A stretch of 64,000 bases of DNA, from the NCBI GenBank assembly GCA_965263105.1, contig CBDHGL010000003.1, positions 3,472,001 to 3,536,000 on the forward strand. Reading direction: 5' to 3'. Under the pieces are notes generated by a model, which saw nothing but the letters and a program-made list of their open reading frames with translations, searched no databases and was not told the origin of the DNA. Both the position numbers and the translations under genes were made by a program. The stretch comes from JBCCTX01 sp965263105. GTDB lineage: Bacteria > Bacteroidota > Bacteroidia > J057. Of this stretch, positions 8,397 through 18,067 are shown piece after piece; the stretch's first letter is position 1; the number at the start of each line of letters is the position of its first letter.

Positions 8397-10436
8397 CTAT
8401 TTTCTATATTTATTAAACCAGGCTACTATATGGTCTATCTTAGCAATAAGTTGGCTAGGTCGATTAGAAATAAAATGGAAGGCTCCAGGCATCTCCACCA
8501 AGACAGTTTCTACTTTCCGAAGCTTAAGAGCATGATACAATTGCTTTGCTTCAGATAAAGGAGTACGCAAATCGGAAGTCCCCACCATAACCAGCGTAGG
8601 GGTTTGGATATTTCCTACAAGTGAGAGGGGAGAGAATTTCATATATGCTTCTATATTTTCCCAAGGCTGACCGGGATATCTATAGTGGGCATATCCATAG
8701 TAGTTATCGGCCGTAAGCGTTTTACTCACCCAATTCATGACAGGTTTGATGACAGCGGCAGAACGAAATCGTTGGTTTTTTCCGATAATCCAGGCGCTCA
8801 TAATACCTCCGGCACTCCCTCCGGTAACAAAGAGGCTATCCTCAGACAAATAGCTTCTTTTGATGAGTTCATCCACGCCATCCATCACATCCTGGTAATC
8901 ATCCCCGGGATAGTTGTGGTAAAGCTCGTTGCCAAAATCCTCTCCATAACTGGTACTTCCTCTTGGATTGGGATAAAATACAGCAAAACCTGCTGATGCG
9001 TATAATTGGATTTCTGGAGAAAACCTGTCGCCATAATTTGAGATAGGTCCCCCGTGATTTTCAACAAGTAAGGGATAAACTTTCGTCGAGTCGAAGTTGG
9101 GGGGAGTTACCAGCCAGCCCTGAATATTCAATTGATCGATAGAAGACTTATACCAGATTTCCTCAACTTTACCCAAGTTTCTGTGAGGCAAAAGGTCTCC
9201 ATTTAGGTCGGTGATAACCTGTACCTCTTGGTCCTTTTGGTTGAGAATGGCTAGTTCAGACGGATGGTAGGGGGTGGTGTGCGTAAAGGCGATTTTTCCT
9301 GTGGAGGAAAGAGAAAAGGAGCCTCCTCCATAGGGTCTTCCGATAGCTGTACCACCGAGATTTGAAGCCATTTCTTCAAATTTTCCAGAGAGCTTGAGAT
9401 AAGCAATATGGGTATTTCCCTCGTTGTCGTATTGTACATAAAACCCTTGTCCCTGTGCATCCCATTGAAAAGAGCTAATACTTCTTCCCTTTGGGAAAGA
9501 GATTTCTTTTTTCGAACTGCCATCTAAGTTTTGTGTATAGAGCTTGGTTAACTGGTAGGTTTGAACTTTGTCATCATAGCCTAAATAAGCAATAGTTTTT
9601 CCATCTGGAGAAACTCGTGGAGAGTGATCCGGTCCTTTGCGATCTGTCAAAGTATCTACCTTTCCAGAGGACAGGGCAATTTTATAAATTTCAGAGTTTC
9701 TGTAATCGTATTCCCAATCGGGATGTAAATTGGAGGAAAAGATGATATGTTGGCCATCTGGTGTCCATGATAGTGGACCTTTAAAATGAAAATCCCCGTT
9801 GCTGACTTGTCGAGGCGTTCCGCCATTGGCGGATACGATAAAAATATGGGAATAGCCTGGTTCTAGGTAGCCTGCCCCATCAGCTTCGTGCTTTAGACGA
9901 GTCGTGACCCGTGGGGCTTTGGCCCAGACAGCCCCCTTAGGCTTAGCTGGAGGACGTACCAGGAGGGGATAGGCTTCCGGGACGTGCATGGTAAAGGCTA
10001 GGTGTTTTCCATCTGGAGACCAACTTAAAGCTTTCGGAGAGCGGTTTAACTGGGTAAGTTTTGCAGAAACACCACTTTTTAGCCAATACATGTATATTTC
10101 TGATCCTTCTTCTGTACTACTGACGAAGGCAAGCCGTTTTCCATCTGGTGACCACCTCGCTTGTGATTCAGCCACCTCTCTCGAGGTAAGTTTCTGGTTA
10201 TCAGAGCCATCGGAACTTATGATCCAAAGCCTTGATTGCCTTCGATCTTTCATGATGTTCATACTTCCTCTGCCATAAACAATTCTTTGGCCATCTGGAG
10301 AAATTTGTGGATCATTGACCCATTCCAGTTCAAATACGTCTAATGGGCCAAAGGGAAGATTTTGGGCAAGCAACTCTAGAGTTGTTGTCAATAATAAGCA
10401 TACAACAATCAAGTTGCTGAATAACAAACTTTTCAT
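8397..10436 (-). CDS. Secreted S9-family prolyl oligopeptidase
   Basis: A 679-residue exported serine peptidase (signal peptide ending near residue 25, LELLAQ). The N-terminal half is a beta-propeller with repeated PDGK/PDGQ motifs (for example WSPDGKRLAF and WSPDGKHLAF). The C-terminal alpha/beta hydrolase domain carries the triad Ser541 in GGSAGG, Asp622 in GTSDLRTP and His654 in GAFHF. Members cut peptides after proline or alanine, or trim dipeptides, usually in the periplasm. It lies between metH upstream (64 bases) and the DUF1579-like gene downstream. The substrate is unknown. Confidence 0.9.
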   Translation of the reverse strand: MKSLLFSNLIVVCLLLTTTLELLAQNLPFGPLDVFELEWVNDPQISPDGQRIVYGRGSMNIMKDRRQSRLWIISSDGSDNQKLTSREVAESQARWSPDGKRLAFVSSTEEGSEIYMYWLKSGVSAKLTQLNRSPKALSWSPDGKHLAFTMHVPEAYPLLVRPPAKPKGAVWAKAPRVTTRLKHEADGAGYLEPGYSHIFIVSANGGTPRQVSNGDFHFKGPLSWTPDGQHIIFSSNLHPDWEYDYRNSEIYKIALSSGKVDTLTDRKGPDHSPRVSPDGKTIAYLGYDDKVQTYQLTKLYTQNLDGSSKKEISFPKGRSISSFQWDAQGQGFYVQYDNEGNTHIAYLKLSGKFEEMASNLGGTAIGRPYGGGSFSLSSTGKIAFTHTTPYHPSELAILNQKDQEVQVITDLNGDLLPHRNLGKVEEIWYKSSIDQLNIQGWLVTPPNFDSTKVYPLLVENHGGPISNYGDRFSPEIQLYASAGFAVFYPNPRGSTSYGEDFGNELYHNYPGDDYQDVMDGVDELIKRSYLSEDSLFVTGGSAGGIMSAWIIGKNQRFRSAAVIKPVMNWVSKTLTADNYYGYAHYRYPGQPWENIEAYMKFSPLSLVGNIQTPTLVMVGTSDLRTPLSEAKQLYHALKLRKVETVLVEMPGAFHFISNRPSQLIAKIDHIVAWFNKYRK

Positions 10437-10500
10437 TAGGTCAATTTGGGTAACAAATATGCCTAATTTGAGAAAATTTATGGTTAAAAACCAAGAAGTC

Positions 10501-13500
10501 CTAATAGGCGAGGTTGGCCGTCAGCCATCGCTCTACCTCCTGAACGCTGAATCCTTTCCGTTGGGCATAATCCTGAACCTGGTCTTTCGTAACTCTCCCT
10601 ATACCAAAGTAACGGGCTTCTGGATGGGCAAAATACAAGCCACTAACGGAGGCGGCAGGATACATAGCCAAACTATCCGTTAAGGAGATTCCCGTATGAG
10701 CTTCTACCTCCAACAGCTTAAAGAGGGTAATCTTCTCCGAGTGATCTGGATTGGCAGGGTAGCCAGGGGCTGGTCGGATCCCTTTATAAGATTCTCTAAT
10801 TAGTTCTTCTTGGGAAAAGGATTCTTTTCCAGCGTAGCCCCAATATTCCGTTCTTACCCGCTGGTGCATGAGCTCTGCAAAGGCTTCTGCCAGTCTATCC
10901 GCCAGAGCCTTTAGGAGAATACTGTTGTAGTCGTCATGTTGGGATTCAAATTCTGCCAACTTTTCTTCAATTCCTATGCCTGTAGTAACGGCAAAAGCTC
11001 CTATATGGTCTGCCAATCCCGTTTCCTTTGGGGCAAGGAAATCTGCTAAACATATGTTGGGGGCTCCCTTCTTCTCAGCTTGTTGACGGGGGTTAAAAAA
11101 TTGAGCAGCGACCTCAGTGCGGGTTTCATCTTTATATACCTCTATGTCATCGTGGTTGACAGTGTTGGCGGGATAAAGCCCAATAACGGCCCTGGCTGTT
11201 AACCATTTTTCTTCAATGATTTGGTCGAGCATCCGCTGGGCATCCTTATAAAGTTTGCGGGCTTCTTCCCCCTTTTTGGGGTCCTCCAGTATCTTGGGAT
11301 ATTGGCCTCTTAATTCCCAGGTGTAAAAGAAGGGAGTCCAGTCAATGAAGGGCCGAATATCAGCTAAGGGATAATCTTCAAAGTATTTATTTCCTAGGAA
11401 GCTAGGGGGAGGAACAATGGGCTTAGCCCAATCTAAGCTCAATTTATTGCTTCGGGCTGCCTCAAGAGAATGGTAGTTTTTACTTTTCTGTCTTGCCTCA
11501 TAGCCCTTACGGAATTTGTCATAACTCTCCTTAACTTCAGAAACATAAGCTTGACTCATAGCTTCATTGTCGCTCAACAATTTTTGAGCAACGGGCACAC
11601 ATTTAGATGCATCTAGTACATGGATAACGGGGCCCTGGTATTTGGGGGCAATTTTCACCGCCGTATGGATTCTGGAGGTGGTAGCCCCGCCAATCAAAAG
11701 AGGAAGGTTTATTTGGCGTTTCTCCATCTCTTCAGATACGAAGACCATTTCATCCAAAGAGGGAGTAATCAATCCACTGAGTCCGATGATATCTACATTT
11801 TCTTCTACAGCCTTTTGCAGGATCTTTTCCATGGGTACCATGACTCCCAGGTCAATTACTTCAAAGTTGTTGCAGGCCAAGACTACTCCGACTATATTTT
11901 TTCCGATGTCGTGTACGTCCCCTTTTACAGTAGCCAAGAGAATTTTTCCGGCATTTTGAGAGGTATCGCCAGCTTTCTGTTTTTCTTCCTCCATAAAAGG
12001 GAGCAGGTAGGCAACGCCTTTTTTCATCACCCGCGCACTTTTTACTACTTGAGGCAAAAACATTTTTCCCTCACCAAATAGGTCTCCCACTACATTCATC
12101 CCTTTCATCAGGGGGCCTTCAATTACCTCGAGGGGTCTGTCAAACAATTGTCTGGCTTCTTCAACATCCTCCTCTATATAATCTACTATTCCCTTAACCA
12201 AGGAATATGTCAAGCGTTCTTCAACAGGGTTTTCGCGCCACTCCAGGTTGACTTCTCTCTTGCTCCCCTGGCCTTTTACTGTTTCTGCAAACTCTACCAA
12301 ACGCTCTGTTGCATCGGCTCTCCTATTTAGGACGACATCTTCTACGCGCTCTAATAGGTCCTTGGGAATATCTTCGTATACCTGAAGCATTCCGGCATTT
12401 ACAATGCCCATATCCATCCCAGCCTTTATGGCATGGTACAAAAAGACAGAGTGAATGGCCTCCCTGACTGCATTATTTCCTCTGAAGGAAAAGGATACAT
12501 TGCTTACCCCTCCACTTACCATTGCACCTGGGAGGTTTTCTTTTATCCATCGGGTTGCCTGTATAAAATCTACTGCATAGTTGTTGTGTTCTTCTATTCC
12601 TGTGGCAATGGCAAAAATATTGGGGTCAAAAATGATATCTTCTGGGGGAAAGCCCACCTTTTGCGTAAGAATTTCATATGCACGTTGACAGATTTCGACC
12701 TTTCGTTCATAGGTGTCCGCCTGGCCCTTTTCATCAAAGGCCATGACTACAACACTTGCCCCATATTGGCGAATTTTATGGGCTTGATGCAAGAAAACTT
12801 CTTCTCCTTCTTTTAGTGAGATAGAATTTACAACTCCTTTTCCTTGAAGGCATTTGAGTCCGGCTTCAATAATTTCCCATTTGGAGGAATCAATCATGAC
12901 TGGGACTCGTGAAATATCTGGCTCAGAAGCAAGTAAATTCAGGAATTTTACCATGGCTGCTTCGCTATCCAGCATGCCTTCATCCATATTGACATCAATG
13001 ATTTGGGCACCTCCTTCTACTTGTTGTCTAGCTACAGAAAGGGCTTCCTCATATTTGTCTTCTTTGATCAGTCTGGCGAACCTTCGAGAGCCAGTCACAT
13101 TGGTTCGTTCCCCAATATTTATGAAGTTGGTATTCTGAGTAACGACGAGGGGTTCCAAGCCACTAAGAATGGGAGTCGACTGAATATCAGGTACCTGGCG
13201 AGGCCCATACTTTTCTGCAACTTTAGCAATGGCAGCAATATGCTCTGGAGTACTGCCACAACATCCTCCAAGGAAATTAACCATTCCTCCATCTAAAAAA
13301 CCTTGGAGCAAATTGGCCATCTCTTGTGCGGTTTGGTCATACGCTCCAAACTCGTTGGGGAGTCCGGCATTGGGATAGGCACTAACGGGTATGGGGGCAA
13401 TTCTGGAGAGGTCATTGATGTATTGTTTTAGCTGTTTTGCCCCTAAGGCACAATTGAGACCAATGCTCAGCAGGTCTGCATGGGAGACTGAAATCCAGAA

Positions 13501-14211
13501 GGCTTCTACCACTTGCCCCGAGAGGGTGCGTCCACTCGCATCAGTAATGGTACCTGAAACCATAACGGGCATCCGAATCCCCCGTTCTGCACATAAGGTG
13601 TCTATGGCATAAAGTGCCGCTTTACAGTTGAGTGTATCAAATACCGTTTCAACTAATAAAATATCAACTCCTCCATCTACCAAGCCCTTAACTTGTTCAT
13701 AATATGCTTTGACCAATTGGTCAAAGGTGACCCCTCTGAATCCTGGGTCATTGACATCTGGGGATAAGGAAGCTGACCGTGTGGTGGGGCCTATCGCTCC
13801 TGCTACAAAGCGGGGTTTCTGAGGGGTAAGAAGAGTATATTGCTCTGCGGCTTCTCGAGCAATTTTAGCAGATTGGTAGTTGAGCTCATATACCCATTCT
13901 TCCATTTCGTAATCAGCCATTGAAATAGAAGTACTACTAAAGGTATTGGTTTCAATGATATCTGCCCCGACTTCCAGGTATTCCTGGTGAATTTCTTTAA
14001 TGATATCTGGCCGAGTTATAGAAAGAAGATCATTGTTGCCTTTGAGCTGGCCAGGAAAGTCTAGGAATTTGTCCCCACGAAAATCTTTTTCTTCCAATTT
14101 TCTGCGTTGGATCATAGTTCCCATTGCTCCGTCCATAATAAGGATACGATCTCGTAGCAGGGAAAGAAGATACTCTTTGTTGACCGTTGTGGGTGAAGGC
14201 GCTGTATGCAT
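10501..14211 (-). CDS. metH: Cobalamin-dependent methionine synthase
   Basis: Transfers a methyl group from methyltetrahydrofolate through methylcobalamin to homocysteine. All four modules are present in 1236 residues. The homocysteine domain has zinc ligands Cys254, Cys317 and Cys318 (FLGGCCGSTPEH). The pterin domain begins near residue 360 (INIGERTNVTGS). The B12 module has the DxHxxG motif (DVHDIG) with His767. The reactivation domain occupies about 900-1236 (RPAPGYPANPDHSEK). The length is close to the E. coli enzyme. hemE ends 53 bases upstream on the same strand; the gap is too short for a cobalamin riboswitch. No metF or B12 gene is seen in the window. Confidence 0.98.
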   Translation of the reverse strand: MHTAPSPTTVNKEYLLSLLRDRILIMDGAMGTMIQRRKLEEKDFRGDKFLDFPGQLKGNNDLLSITRPDIIKEIHQEYLEVGADIIETNTFSSTSISMADYEMEEWVYELNYQSAKIAREAAEQYTLLTPQKPRFVAGAIGPTTRSASLSPDVNDPGFRGVTFDQLVKAYYEQVKGLVDGGVDILLVETVFDTLNCKAALYAIDTLCAERGIRMPVMVSGTITDASGRTLSGQVVEAFWISVSHADLLSIGLNCALGAKQLKQYINDLSRIAPIPVSAYPNAGLPNEFGAYDQTAQEMANLLQGFLDGGMVNFLGGCCGSTPEHIAAIAKVAEKYGPRQVPDIQSTPILSGLEPLVVTQNTNFINIGERTNVTGSRRFARLIKEDKYEEALSVARQQVEGGAQIIDVNMDEGMLDSEAAMVKFLNLLASEPDISRVPVMIDSSKWEIIEAGLKCLQGKGVVNSISLKEGEEVFLHQAHKIRQYGASVVVMAFDEKGQADTYERKVEICQRAYEILTQKVGFPPEDIIFDPNIFAIATGIEEHNNYAVDFIQATRWIKENLPGAMVSGGVSNVSFSFRGNNAVREAIHSVFLYHAIKAGMDMGIVNAGMLQVYEDIPKDLLERVEDVVLNRRADATERLVEFAETVKGQGSKREVNLEWRENPVEERLTYSLVKGIVDYIEEDVEEARQLFDRPLEVIEGPLMKGMNVVGDLFGEGKMFLPQVVKSARVMKKGVAYLLPFMEEEKQKAGDTSQNAGKILLATVKGDVHDIGKNIVGVVLACNNFEVIDLGVMVPMEKILQKAVEENVDIIGLSGLITPSLDEMVFVSEEMEKRQINLPLLIGGATTSRIHTAVKIAPKYQGPVIHVLDASKCVPVAQKLLSDNEAMSQAYVSEVKESYDKFRKGYEARQKSKNYHSLEAARSNKLSLDWAKPIVPPPSFLGNKYFEDYPLADIRPFIDWTPFFYTWELRGQYPKILEDPKKGEEARKLYKDAQRMLDQIIEEKWLTARAVIGLYPANTVNHDDIEVYKDETRTEVAAQFFNPRQQAEKKGAPNICLADFLAPKETGLADHIGAFAVTTGIGIEEKLAEFESQHDDYNSILLKALADRLAEAFAELMHQRVRTEYWGYAGKESFSQEELIRESYKGIRPAPGYPANPDHSEKITLFKLLEVEAHTGISLTDSLAMYPAASVSGLYFAHPEARYFGIGRVTKDQVQDYAQRKGFSVQEVERWLTANLAY

Positions 14212-14264
14212 ACAGTTATTATTTTGAAAAATGGAATATAAAAGTAGTCAATATCCCTTCTAAA

Positions 14265-15290
14265 TCAATAGGAAAATGATTTGACTGTATGAACAAAAGC
14301 TTTCAGGTTATCTGGAGGAATATCTGGATACATTCCATGGCCCAAATTGGCTATGTGCTTACCTGGAGTAAAGGACTTTATCATTTCCAAGGTTTTACGC
14401 TCGATCTCTTTTGGTGAGCTGTACAAAACACAGGGGTCTAGATTGCCCTGAAAGGCCTTGTCCGGGATATAGGTACGAGCAAACTCTGGTTGGGTTTGCC
14501 AATCCAAGCCAATTACCTCACAGGAAAGGGTATTGAGAAGCGGGTAAGCGTAAAAGGCTCCTTTGGCAAAAACGATAGTAGGGACAGCCTCTATTGCCTC
14601 ACAAATTTGTTTAAGGTAGGGAAAGGAAAATTTCGTAAATGCTTCGGAGCTTAGGATTCCCCCCCAGGAATCAAAAACCTGAATGATATCTACCCCAGCA
14701 GCTACCTGGCCTTTGAGGTAAGTAATAGTGGTATCAGTGATCTTTTGAAGGATCTCATGGGCAAAATCAGGATGTTGAAATAGAAGCCTTTTTGCCTGAG
14801 AAAAGGTTTTCGACCCACATCCTTCTGTCATGTAGCAAAAGAGTGTCCAAGGAGCTCCTGCAAACCCAATAAGGGGGTGCTTTCCATTAAGGGCTCTTTT
14901 GACAATACGTATGGCCTCATATGTATCTTCTAGGTTATTAGATTCTTCTATTCCCTGTAGGCGTTTTAAATCGGAGGGGGATCTTAAGGGAGAGGAAAAT
15001 ACAGGACCTTTTTGAGGAACCAATTCGTAATCAATTCCCAAAGCTTCAGCAACTACCAATATATCAGAAAATATAATGGCGGCATCCACTCCAATTAAGT
15101 CTACTGGCTGAAGGGTGACCTCAGCCGCCCACTCTGGATGGGCAATCATTTGTTTAAAGCTGCCCGCTTTGGCACGTACAGCTCGATAATCCGCAAGGTA
15201 TCTCCCTGCCTGGCGCATGGCCCATACAGGTGGCCGAGGAACCGCTTCTCCTCGTGCAACTTTTAACAATAAGTGGTCTTCTAACCCCAT
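14265..15290 (-). CDS. hemE: Uroporphyrinogen decarboxylase
   Basis: Decarboxylates the four acetate side chains of uroporphyrinogen III to give coproporphyrinogen III in haem synthesis. The 341-residue protein has the N-terminal signature PPVWAMRQAGRYLADYR, the catalytic aspartate region IIFSDILVV and GFAGAPWTLFCYM. It lies upstream of metH (53-base gap) and has a TAnnTTTG box about 42 bases before its start. The two genes do not share a pathway directly, so the pairing may only reflect operon layout. Confidence 0.97.
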   Translation of the reverse strand: MGLEDHLLLKVARGEAVPRPPVWAMRQAGRYLADYRAVRAKAGSFKQMIAHPEWAAEVTLQPVDLIGVDAAIIFSDILVVAEALGIDYELVPQKGPVFSSPLRSPSDLKRLQGIEESNNLEDTYEAIRIVKRALNGKHPLIGFAGAPWTLFCYMTEGCGSKTFSQAKRLLFQHPDFAHEILQKITDTTITYLKGQVAAGVDIIQVFDSWGGILSSEAFTKFSFPYLKQICEAIEAVPTIVFAKGAFYAYPLLNTLSCEVIGLDWQTQPEFARTYIPDKAFQGNLDPCVLYSSPKEIERKTLEMIKSFTPGKHIANLGHGMYPDIPPDNLKAFVHTVKSFSY

Positions 15291-15331
15291 AAAAATTAAT
15301 GTGTAATTACTCAGGAATGAAGAATGAGCAG

Positions 15332-15339
15332 CAAAGTTA
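15332..15339 (-). promoter_or_regulatory. Putative -7 box upstream of hemE
   Basis: The minus strand reads TAACTTTG, an exact fit to TAnnTTTG, ending 42 bases before the hemE start. No TTTG is found at the right distance upstream, so only half of the promoter is supported. Confidence 0.35.
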
Positions 15340-15347
15340 ATATTTAA

Positions 15348-15388
15348 CCCAAAAAATACATCAGGTACCCAAAATTAGGTACCTGATG
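15348..15388 (-). terminator. Rho-independent terminator of the OmpA-family gene
   Basis: An 11-base perfect stem (CATCAGGTACC paired with GGTACCTGATG, arms 15378-15388 and 15359-15369) with an 8-base loop. On the minus strand it is followed by TATTTTTT. It lies 31 bases after the stop of the OmpA-family gene and separates that gene from hemE. Confidence 0.85.
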
Positions 15389-15418
15389 CGTACAAAAATT
15401 GTATGTTTTTACCCTTCG

Positions 15419-17152
15419 TTAATTGATACACTCAAACTCAACACGTCTGTTGGCTAAGTGGAGAGCTTCAAGTGTTTGGGTATAGTTATCTGGTAAACCT
15501 GGGATCTGAGCATTGTCTTCCCCTTGGTAATTGATATCAAATCTTCCAGGGTCTATTCCATAGGTTTCTATGATGAAATTTACCGCATTTTCAACCCTTC
15601 TCTGGGAAAGCTCCATGTTGTACTCCTGATCGGCGCGATTGTCCGTATATCCAATCGCTTGAATTCTCAGCGTGGAGTTGGACTTCATTAACTGCGCTAT
15701 GTAGTACAGTTCTGGATAGAAATCAGGCTTGATGAAATCTTTATTAAGGTCGAAGTAGATAATCGGTAATACACATGGTTGTCCTGCGCCACTAGCCATA
15801 GCAGTAGAAGGAACATCCGAAAGGTTGATCGTGATACCTTTTGCGTCTACGAGGGCACCGGGATTAGAACCAGGTTCTTTGTCATAACAATCGGGTACCC
15901 CATCGCTATCGCTATCCAAGGCAATTCCTCTACTATCTACATCACAGTCTTTGGGAGTATAGGGCTCTGAATCAATATTGTCTGGGAATCCATCACGGTC
16001 GCTATCCAGCGTTCTACCTTGTACGTCTACAGGCATTCCTTCAGGTGTGTCAGGCTCTTTGTCATACAGGTCAGGAATTCCATCATTGTCCATGTCATCA
16101 GTGAATCTTTTGACAATATCTTTTGAATCCTTCACATCGCTGTAGATACTTGCCATTGGATTGGACCACCAAAGGGATTCTTCTCCTTTACCCAACCGGA
16201 TTGCAAGACCCACTGTGGTTGTATGGTATGTATCAAAATCTCGGGTAAGAGATCCCGTTTCTTCATACCGCTGGCCGTCCAATAAATCATCATTAGAGAA
16301 AGCGAGTCTATGCTCTAATTCTAATTCCAATCTTCTGCTCAATCGATATCGAACCCCTACCACACCCGTAACCATCGGGTTTATAGTAAACGTGTCCTGG
16401 CCAAGTTTTAATCCTTCCTCATCTCCATGACTTTCGGCACGAGTTTCAAAGGTTCCGTCCAATAGATTTTTCAACTGATCTAGGGTCTCGCGTCTACCAC
16501 CGACTGAAGGAGAGGTTGGATTGTTATTAATAGTTTGGATCTGGGAGAAGTCATAGGTGTTACCATTCTCGTCTAAGACATCCATTCTTGTTGCATAAGC
16601 GCTTAAACCAGCCCCAACTCCCAGGTAAATGTTCCAGGAATTTTGTTCTTTATAGAAGTTAATGTTATTAAGGTTAAGCAAAGCCTGGACCCCCCCATCA
16701 AAATACTTCATCCTATAATTGTAATAGAGGGGAGGAACGCGATTGCTACCTGTATTTCCATAAATTTTTTTAAGAGGGGTGCTAAAGTCTACTTTTGCCC
16801 ATCCTTCAGAGCGTTGGTAATCCAAACCGTTAGTTTGCCCGTAAAAACCTCCAACTCTGATTGAAAAAGCATGACCTAGAGCCTTGCGAATGTCAAGTCC
16901 TATAGCATAACCCAATTGAGGAGAAACATCTCCAGAAATGAATGAATGACCTCCCTTAATTCCCACGGACCAGTTGTTTTTGGGTTTAGGGGGAAAGAGG
17001 TAATCGCCAGAGTCGTATTTGTCTTTTTGCTCTTGGAGCCTTCGGGGTACATTATCGTATTTATCACCACTGGTTTCTTCCTGTGCATACCCCGAAATCA
17101 TGAAGAAAGAGCTCAGGAAAGCAACCAAAAAAGTATAAGTAAAGTTTTTCAT
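15419..17152 (-). CDS. OmpA-family outer-membrane protein with TSP3 calcium-type repeats
   Basis: A 577-residue exported protein. The chosen ATG at 17152 begins a clean signal peptide (MKNFTYTFLVAFLSSF) and has a GGGGTGAT sequence just upstream; the frame is open to 17191 but that adds 13 polar residues. After the signal there is a beta-barrel-like region of about 300 residues with aromatic alternating strands, then three TSP3-like Asp-rich repeats (DNDGIPD, DSDRDGFPD, DSDSDGVPD), then an OmpA peptidoglycan-binding domain (IYFDLNKDFI through RRVEFE). It probably anchors the outer membrane to the cell wall. A strong terminator follows. Confidence 0.9.
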   Translation of the reverse strand: MKNFTYTFLVAFLSSFFMISGYAQEETSGDKYDNVPRRLQEQKDKYDSGDYLFPPKPKNNWSVGIKGGHSFISGDVSPQLGYAIGLDIRKALGHAFSIRVGGFYGQTNGLDYQRSEGWAKVDFSTPLKKIYGNTGSNRVPPLYYNYRMKYFDGGVQALLNLNNINFYKEQNSWNIYLGVGAGLSAYATRMDVLDENGNTYDFSQIQTINNNPTSPSVGGRRETLDQLKNLLDGTFETRAESHGDEEGLKLGQDTFTINPMVTGVVGVRYRLSRRLELELEHRLAFSNDDLLDGQRYEETGSLTRDFDTYHTTTVGLAIRLGKGEESLWWSNPMASIYSDVKDSKDIVKRFTDDMDNDGIPDLYDKEPDTPEGMPVDVQGRTLDSDRDGFPDNIDSEPYTPKDCDVDSRGIALDSDSDGVPDCYDKEPGSNPGALVDAKGITINLSDVPSTAMASGAGQPCVLPIIYFDLNKDFIKPDFYPELYYIAQLMKSNSTLRIQAIGYTDNRADQEYNMELSQRRVENAVNFIIETYGIDPGRFDINYQGEDNAQIPGLPDNYTQTLEALHLANRRVEFECIN

Positions 17153-17594
17153 ATCACCCCAAGGCTTAGTTAAGTTTTTTCTGCAATTCATTCTAAATTG
17201 ATCAAGAAAGTCAGATTAATCTATTTTGGATAACGAATTTTTTGATTTCAAATTTTAAATTACTCAGCAATTTTTTTCTTTTCCACCCAAAAAGTTTGCA
17301 ATGCAACCCTTATTTCAGGTAATTAATTATGCGAACTTAATTATTTTTCAAGTGTTTTTACTTGTCTGTAGAGTATATTAATACACTATTTGGAAGTATC
17401 TAAGTTGCTGAAAAACAATGAATCAATATACAGTGATTAAGTCCGACTCATTGCATATGCGACAAAGAACCTAATTGGGAATAATTTTTTCAAAGCTAAA
17501 TAGAGGAATGGCTTAAAAAAACTTATGAGTGGTAAATAATGAGGGGGGAATAGGACGAATAATGAATTATACGGATCAGGGCTATTTTAGTAAG
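17153..17594. other. Intergenic stretch, no gene seen
   Basis: An AT-rich stretch between the OmpA-family gene and tRNA-Cys. Neither strand has a convincing reading frame. The only structure noticed is a near-palindrome, AGTATATTAATACACT at 17372-17387, which could be an operator but has no supporting context. Confidence 0.5.
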
Positions 17595-17665
17595 AGGCGA
17601 CGGGCGGATTCGAACCGCCGTAGGAGGTTTTGCAGACCTCAGCCTAGCCACTCGGCCACATCGCC
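17595..17665 (-). tRNA. tRNA-Cys (anticodon GCA)
   Basis: A 71-base cloverleaf. Acceptor arms GGCGATG and CGTCGCC pair in full (one G-T), the anticodon loop is CTGCAAA inside the stem GAGGT/ACCTC, the T arm holds GGTTCGAATCC, and the discriminator base is U as expected for tRNA-Cys. CCA is not encoded. It lies 33 bases after folB on the same strand but has its own promoter. Confidence 0.97.
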
Positions 17666-17679
17666 TTTTGAACAGTTGA

Positions 17680-17711
17680 CAAAGTTACAAATTATATATT
17701 AGCTCATCAAA
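17680..17711 (-). promoter_or_regulatory. Promoter of tRNA-Cys
   Basis: On the minus strand, TTTG (17708-17711), a 20-base spacer and TAACTTTG (17680-17687) match the Bacteroidota -33/-7 pattern exactly. The -7 box ends 14 bases before the tRNA. The -33 element lies inside the 3' end of folB. Confidence 0.75.
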
Positions 17712-18067
17712 TTATCTCTTTGAAAGCTCAATTCGACAAAGGCTTTTTCGCATTGTTCCATATATCTGGGACGGAGTTTAGCTACTCTAAGTTTCACTTC
17801 CGAAACGTTATCCCAAGTCTGAAGCATCTCTTGTGCCATTTCCCAGCATAGGGTTTCCAACAGGTTTTTTGGGGTTCGCATGGTTTCCAGGACCTTTTCG
17901 TAAATTTCTTTATAATTGATTGTTTCCTGGATATTATCATTAAAAAAATTTCCCTGGGAACTAACCTGTAAGTATACGTCGACTTGAAAAATATTCCCAT
18001 ATTTTCTCTCTTCCGTATAAATCCCGTGATTTCCAATGACCTGAATTCCTTCTACAGCGATTAGCAT
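17699..18067 (-). CDS. folB: Dihydroneopterin aldolase
   Basis: Splits 7,8-dihydroneopterin to 6-hydroxymethyl-dihydropterin in folate synthesis. The 122-residue length and the motifs VEGIQVIGNHGIYTEER, TINYKEIYEKV and the C-terminal KLRPRYMEQCEKAFVEL are typical. The start overlaps the last base of the stop region of cdaA (18067), so translation is coupled. It is the third gene of a folP-cdaA-folB operon. Confidence 0.93.
   Translation of the reverse strand: MLIAVEGIQVIGNHGIYTEERKYGNIFQVDVYLQVSSQGNFFNDNIQETINYKEIYEKVLETMRTPKNLLETLCWEMAQEMLQTWDNVSEVKLRVAKLRPRYMEQCEKAFVELSFQRDNLMS

Noticed and set aside
14212..14264. Cobalamin riboswitch before metH
   Set aside because: The gap to hemE is only 53 bases, too short for the fold.
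17372..17387. Near-palindrome in the OmpA-tRNA gap
   Set aside because: A single AT-rich near-palindrome in an AT-rich region is not strong evidence for an operator.
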